A stretch of DNA of 8,900 nucleotides, taken from NCBI GenBank assembly GCA_046153355.1, contig JBJXEY010000213.1, positions 1-8,900 on the forward strand, written 5' to 3'. A program made the position numbers and the translations under genes. Below are positions 5,909-8,900 of the stretch, in pieces. Below the pieces are notes generated by a model. The model had not been told where the DNA came from, searched no databases, and saw nothing but the letters and a program-made list of their open reading frames with translations. The stretch comes from 2-02-FULL-62-17 sp046153355. Lineage in GTDB: Bacteria; Pseudomonadota; Gammaproteobacteria; Burkholderiales; SG8-39. How positions within the stretch are numbered: the first letter of the stretch is position 1; every line of letters starts with the position of its first letter.

Positions 5909-6772
5909 ATGACCACCGCCTATGACCCCTCCGCGCGATACGACATCGATATCAGCGAAGTGGAATACCGGCGCACGCCGGCGGGCCGTGTCCTGATGGC
6001 GCGTATTTATCAACCGCGCGGCGAAGGTCCATTTCCTGCGTTGCTCGATCTGCACGGCGGCGCCTGGAACAACAAGGACCGCTTTGCCAACGAACCCATG
6101 GACCGCGCGCTGGCGGCAAGCGGCCTATTGGTGGTGGCCATCGATATGACCCTGGCGCCGGAAGCACCGTACCCCGCTTCGCTGCAGGATGCCAATTACG
6201 CCGTGCGCTGGCTCAAAGCAAACGCGGCGCAATGGCATGGCGACGCCACACACCTGGGTCTCGTAGGCAGCTCCACCGGTGGGCACATCGCCGAACTATT
6301 GAGCATGCGGCCGAACGATGCGCGCTATAACGCCATTGCATTGCCGGCCGCGCCGAGCGTGGATGCCAGCGTAGCCTTCATCGCGACGCGCTCGCCAATC
6401 AGCGACCCTTACGCCCGTTTCATGCACGCACAAGCCCGTGGGCGCGAGGCGATGATGAACAATCACAAGACCTGGTTCATTCCGTGGGAGTCGATTTTCG
6501 ATGCCAATCCACAGCAGATCCTCGATCGCGGCGAGAAATTGGTGTTGCCGCCGCTACTCATCATGCAAGGCGGGTTGGATGACAACGTGTTGCCGGCAAT
6601 GCAGGAGAAATTCGTCGCCGCATATCGCGCGGCCGGGGGCGAAGTGCAGTACCAACTCTATGAAGGGTGCGATCACGAGTGGATCGCGCAGCCGGGCCCG
6701 GAAACCGACCGTGCGCACGACATGGTGAGGGCTTTCATCGCGCGGCAGTTGAATCGGCTTGCCGCGGTGTAG
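5909..6772 (+). CDS. Alpha/beta hydrolase, carboxylesterase/lipase type
   Basis: A 287-residue cytoplasmic serine hydrolase, apparently complete. ATG 5909 is preferred over ATG 5888 because GGAG (5898-5901) stands seven bases before it. Visible motifs: oxyanion-hole HGGAW (49-53), nucleophile elbow GSSTG with Ser122, acid Asp224 or Asp225 in GGLDDNV, and His256 in GCDHEW, in the order and spacing of the hormone-sensitive-lipase/BD-FAE-like esterases. MTLAPEAPYPASLQDANYAV (80-99) is a typical segment before the elbow in that group. The substrate is probably a small ester or amide; which one cannot be told. It sits 43 bases after the collapsed TTT receptor and 107 bases before the broken hsdR. 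It is one of only three genes in the right half that still look whole, so it may be under selection. Confidence 0.92.
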   Translation: MTTAYDPSARYDIDISEVEYRRTPAGRVLMARIYQPRGEGPFPALLDLHGGAWNNKDRFANEPMDRALAASGLLVVAIDMTLAPEAPYPASLQDANYAVRWLKANAAQWHGDATHLGLVGSSTGGHIAELLSMRPNDARYNAIALPAAPSVDASVAFIATRSPISDPYARFMHAQARGREAMMNNHKTWFIPWESIFDANPQQILDRGEKLVLPPLLIMQGGLDDNVLPAMQEKFVAAYRAAGGEVQYQLYEGCDHEWIAQPGPETDRAHDMVRAFIARQLNRLAAV

Positions 6773-6879
6773 GCGCGCCTGCGGGAAACGGGAAATCCGG
6801 CCTGCACAAGGTCAAGGCCAGAACAGCTCGAATGAAAGGCTGGTGAGTTACGCCAATTAAGAATGGGGCCAGAAGAAAA

Positions 6880-7828
6880 ATGAAGGAAGCCACAGCCCGC
6901 ATCAAGATCAACAAGCTGCTCGAAGCGGCTGGCTGGCGTTTCTTCGGCGATGCCGATTTGCCCGCGAATATTCGTCTCGAACCCAGCTTCTCAATCAAAT
7001 CCGCCGAGCTAGATGCGCTTGGCGAAAACTTCGAGAAAACCACAAAAGGTTTCATCGATTTCCTCTTGCTCGATGCCAAGGGGTTCCCGCTACTCGCGAC
7101 CCGCGCGACGCCGAGCGCCGCTTGCTGCTCGACACCTACCGCACCTTTGGCTGCGAAAACAGCCAGCCAACGTTCCGCTATTCCTTGCTTGATGGCGTGA
7201 AGGAGGGCTACCTGATCAACCCGACGGTAGTGGACGCCCGCACCGAGGTCACCACCACGCTATTGTCCGAAGAAGGCTTTATCGTCACATTCACGAATGA
7301 CGCTGGCGATGATCAACAACAGGCCTTCAGTCAAAGCGAGTTCGAAAAGCGTTTCTTCTCGCCTGACACCAATCAACTGTTCTGCAAGACGTTCATCGAG
7401 AACGCGCTTCGCGATCCTGTTAGTAGCGAAATCGGTAAGTCGATTGTTTTTGCGGTGAGCCAGAATCATGCCGCGAAGCTGGCGCAGATATTTAACCAGA
7501 TGGCCGACCGCATGTTCCCCGGTAAGTACCAGTCTGACTTCGCCGTGCAGGTTACCTCGCAGATACCCGACGCGCAGCAGTTCACCATCAACTTCAGCAA
7601 TAACAACCTGCTCGGTTCGGGCAATTTCATTCCCGCCATCAAGACCCAATCAAGGCCTATGTCACTAGCGACCAGGTGCGTCATATCATCGATAGCAAGG
7701 ATTTCACCGTGCTCGCGACCCATCCGATGTTTTCCACAAGCGACTTCAGGGCGGTTCCGGCGAAGTATCGGGCGCTGGTGCCGGAGTACGTCAAGGACTA
7801 CGTCTCGTTGAATCAGTTCGCACTATAG
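6880..7828 (+). pseudogene. hsdR: Type I restriction enzyme R subunit (HsdR), two internal deletions with frame changes
   Basis: Three pieces of one HsdR (DEAD/DEAH family) lie in three frames. Piece 1, from ATG 6880 to about 7092, is the N-terminus (KEATARIKINKLLEAAGW to FIDFLLLDAKGFPL); it keeps Asp60 of the nuclease core but ends before the ExK part. Piece 2, about 7092-7645, starts at TRDPRDAERRLLLDTYRTFG, the segment just after the TATPR motif of the helicase, and runs through FSNNNLLGSGNF. Piece 3, about 7649-7828, is the true C-terminus (SDQVRHIIDSKDF to YVKDYVSLNQFAL, TAG). Missing are the Walker A/DEAH motor half and the later helicase motifs with the linker. Stops occur at 7198-7200 and 7809-7811 in the first two frames. 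The enzyme would translocate and cut DNA with HsdM and HsdS; this copy cannot. Its stop overlaps the ribosome-binding site of the KilA-N gene. Confidence 0.9.
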
Positions 7829-7836
7829 GAGTTTTC

Positions 7837-8670
7837 ATGCCCAAGGCCAGCAAAGCAACCATAGAAGTGAAGGGAACCACGGTTACGATTCTCAGCCAAG
7901 ACAGTGACGACTATATTTCCCTGACGGATATTGCCAAGCACAAAGAACCGGATCGATCCGATCATGTGATCCAGAACTGGATGAGAAATCGCAATACCAT
8001 CGAGTTTTTAGGCGTTTGGGAGCGGCTGAATAACGCCAGTTTTAAACCCCTCGAATTCGAGGGGTTTAAAACCAGGGCTGGACTCAATAGCTTTGTTTTG
8101 ACGCCACGTCAATGGATAGACGCGACCCACGCCAGCGGCCTGGTCTCCAAATCTGGCCGTTACGGTGGAACCTACGCGCACAGAGACATCGCCTTTGAAT
8201 TCGCCTCCTGGATTTCGGTCGAATTCAAGCTTTACCTCATCAAGGAATTCCAACGACTGAAAGAGGACGAAAGCCGGCGTTTATCTCTGGCCTGGAGCCT
8301 GAACCGTACTCTTTCCAAGCTTAATTACCGCATCCACACCGACGCCATTAAAGCGCACCTGATTCCAGCCGCAGTAACGCCAGCACAGGCCGCCATCACC
8401 TACGCCAGTGAGGCCGACCTGCTCAATGTTGCCCTATTCGGCCTGACCGCCAAACAATGGCGTGACGCCAACCCCAAGCTGGAAGGCAACATGCGCGAGT
8501 ACGCCACCGTCGAGCAACTGCTGGTGCTCGCAAATATCGAGGGCATGAACGCCGAACTCATACACATGGGGCTGTCGCAGGGCGAGCGCCTCAAACGCTT
8601 AAACGAAATCGCCATTCGCCAGATGCAGGTGCTCACCGCTGTGCCGGCCATTAAGCAACTCAAGGGATAG
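7837..8670 (+). CDS. KilA-N domain DNA-binding protein associated with the type I restriction locus
   Basis: A 277-residue protein. TAGGAG, formed by the hsdR stop, lies five bases before ATG 7837, so translation was probably coupled to hsdR. Residues 25-140 are a KilA-N (APSES-like) domain: DYISLTDIAKHK, DHVIQNWMRNRNTIEFLGVW, AGLNSFVLTPRQWIDAT, GRYGGTYAHRDIAFEFASWI and EFKLYLIKEFQRLK. A helical C-terminal part (about 180-277) contains LFGLTAKQWRDANP and a long final helix. Such proteins are common in phages and, in many bacteria, are encoded inside type I restriction operons; their exact job there is not settled (regulation or DNA binding are suggested). Here the gene is open and full length although the hsdR before it and the hsdM after it are ruined. 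It carries a perfect 34-bp palindrome over codons 68-79. Confidence 0.9.
   Translation: MPKASKATIEVKGTTVTILSQDSDDYISLTDIAKHKEPDRSDHVIQNWMRNRNTIEFLGVWERLNNASFKPLEFEGFKTRAGLNSFVLTPRQWIDATHASGLVSKSGRYGGTYAHRDIAFEFASWISVEFKLYLIKEFQRLKEDESRRLSLAWSLNRTLSKLNYRIHTDAIKAHLIPAAVTPAQAAITYASEADLLNVALFGLTAKQWRDANPKLEGNMREYATVEQLLVLANIEGMNAELIHMGLSQGERLKRLNEIAIRQMQVLTAVPAIKQLKG
8039..8072. repeat. Perfect 34-bp palindrome inside the KilA-N gene
   Basis: GTTTTAAACCCCTCGAA (8039-8055) is followed without spacer by its exact reverse complement, TTCGAGGGGTTTAAAAC (8056-8072). The symmetry breaks at both outer bases. It encodes the middle of the KilA-N domain (FKPLEFEGFK), and because it is palindromic the other strand reads the same peptide. 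It could be an operator bound by a dimer, possibly KilA-N itself, or a cruciform or hairpin in mRNA. Confidence 0.95.
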
Positions 8671-8673
8671 CTC

Positions 8674-8721
8674 GTGCTCGACACCGATACCAAACGCCGC
8701 ATCGACACCGCCCGCGACATC
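8674..8721 (+). pseudogene. hsdM: First 16 codons of a type I methyltransferase subunit (HsdM)
   Basis: GTG 8674, with AAGGGA seven bases upstream and only three bases after the KilA-N stop, begins the peptide LDTDTKRRIDTARDI, the usual N-terminus of HsdM N6-adenine methyltransferases in loci with this HsdR type. The match then ends abruptly: the frame runs through unrelated residues to TGA at 8791-8793 (39 codons in all), and the DNA changes into transposase sequence. The target-recognition partner domains, SAM-binding motif and NPPF are all absent. This is a truncated gene joined to another, with no insertion-sequence end at the seam. Assignment rests on 16 residues plus context. Confidence 0.65.
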
Positions 8722-8900
8722 CCGCCGAAGTGCGCCTGTACTGCCATTCACCGGGACGCGAGCAAAAAGAGACCGCCATCGTTGCGCGACTGACCCAGCG
8801 ATTTGAACAGGGCCTGGCCAAGCTGTGCCAGGGCATCGCCAAGCCGCGTGGCGAGCGGCGCTTAGTCAAGATCACCGAGCGCGTTGGACGGCTCAAGCAA
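8722..8900 (+). mobile_element. Internal fragment of a DDE transposase gene (IS1634/IS4-like), continuing past the window
   Basis: From about 8727, in the frame that ends exactly at base 8900, 58 codons read EVRLYCHSPGREQKETAIVA, then RFEQGLAKLCQGIAKPRGER, then ITERVGRLKQ. The YCHSxGRxxKE segment with the following basic helix (RFExGLAKL...KPR...ERxGRLK) is the middle part of IS1634-type IS4-superfamily transposases. The N-terminus, the left terminal inverted repeat and any target duplication are missing at the seam with hsdM, so this is not a fresh insertion but a deletion or rearrangement fusing two genes. Whether the C-terminal part and right end survive lies outside the window. Confidence 0.75.

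Noticed and set aside
7122..7200. Overlap of two reading frames (6880 and 7122) as a possible programmed frameshift in hsdR
   Set aside because: No slippery site; the protein jumps from the N-terminal region to beyond the TATPR motif, so coding sequence is missing, which recoding cannot explain.
8008..8253. Minus-strand frame reading the same FKPLEFEGFK peptide as the KilA-N protein
   Set aside because: This follows automatically from the palindrome at 8039-8072; the rest of the frame has no protein pattern.

Overview
The window looks like a chromosomal segment of a betaproteobacterium, probably Burkholderiales-like. The main reason is three genes or gene remnants for tripartite-tricarboxylate (TTT/Bug) solute-binding proteins, a family strongly expanded in that group, in the company of an SDR, a lone MFS carrier and an alpha/beta hydrolase. 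This taxonomic call is an inference from gene content only.

Left part (1-5000), an intact small-molecule uptake and catabolism neighbourhood. A short-chain dehydrogenase is cut by the left edge on the minus strand. It is divergent from a TTT receptor (546-1550), and three 20-bp tandem repeats lie between them. A second TTT receptor (1644-2612, minus) converges on the first across a perfect 10-bp-stem hairpin, and is itself divergent from a Tat-exported Rossmann-fold protein of the F420-dependent NADP reductase type (2784-3518). An OFA/MCT-like MFS carrier (3676-4956, minus) follows. Its start lacks a Shine-Dalgarno sequence and overlaps a possible 5-codon leader. A possible dehydratase remnant lies behind it.

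Right part (5147-8900), a region of collapsed genes. Here several genes keep a genuine start (with ribosome-binding site) and in most cases a genuine C-terminus, but have lost their middle. They are a nucleotidyltransferase (93 codons left), a TTT receptor reduced to 63 codons, a type I restriction subunit HsdR with two internal losses and frame changes, and an HsdM cut to 16 codons and joined directly to the interior of a transposase gene that runs out of the window. Between them stand three apparently intact genes: a small 74-aa protein upstream of the nucleotidyltransferase, an alpha/beta hydrolase, and a KilA-N protein that carries a perfect 34-bp palindrome inside its reading frame.

Reading: the left half plausibly encodes binding, import and modification of organic acids or esters. 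The right half is the wreck of a defence island (type I restriction-modification with KilA-N, and a toxin-antitoxin-like nucleotidyltransferase pair) decaying through repeated internal deletion. No intact novel defence system is visible. The unusual signals are the repeated loss of gene middles, the palindrome in the KilA-N gene and the 20-bp repeats. No rRNA, tRNA or CRISPR array was seen, and no stretch longer than 300 bases lacks a gene or gene remnant.
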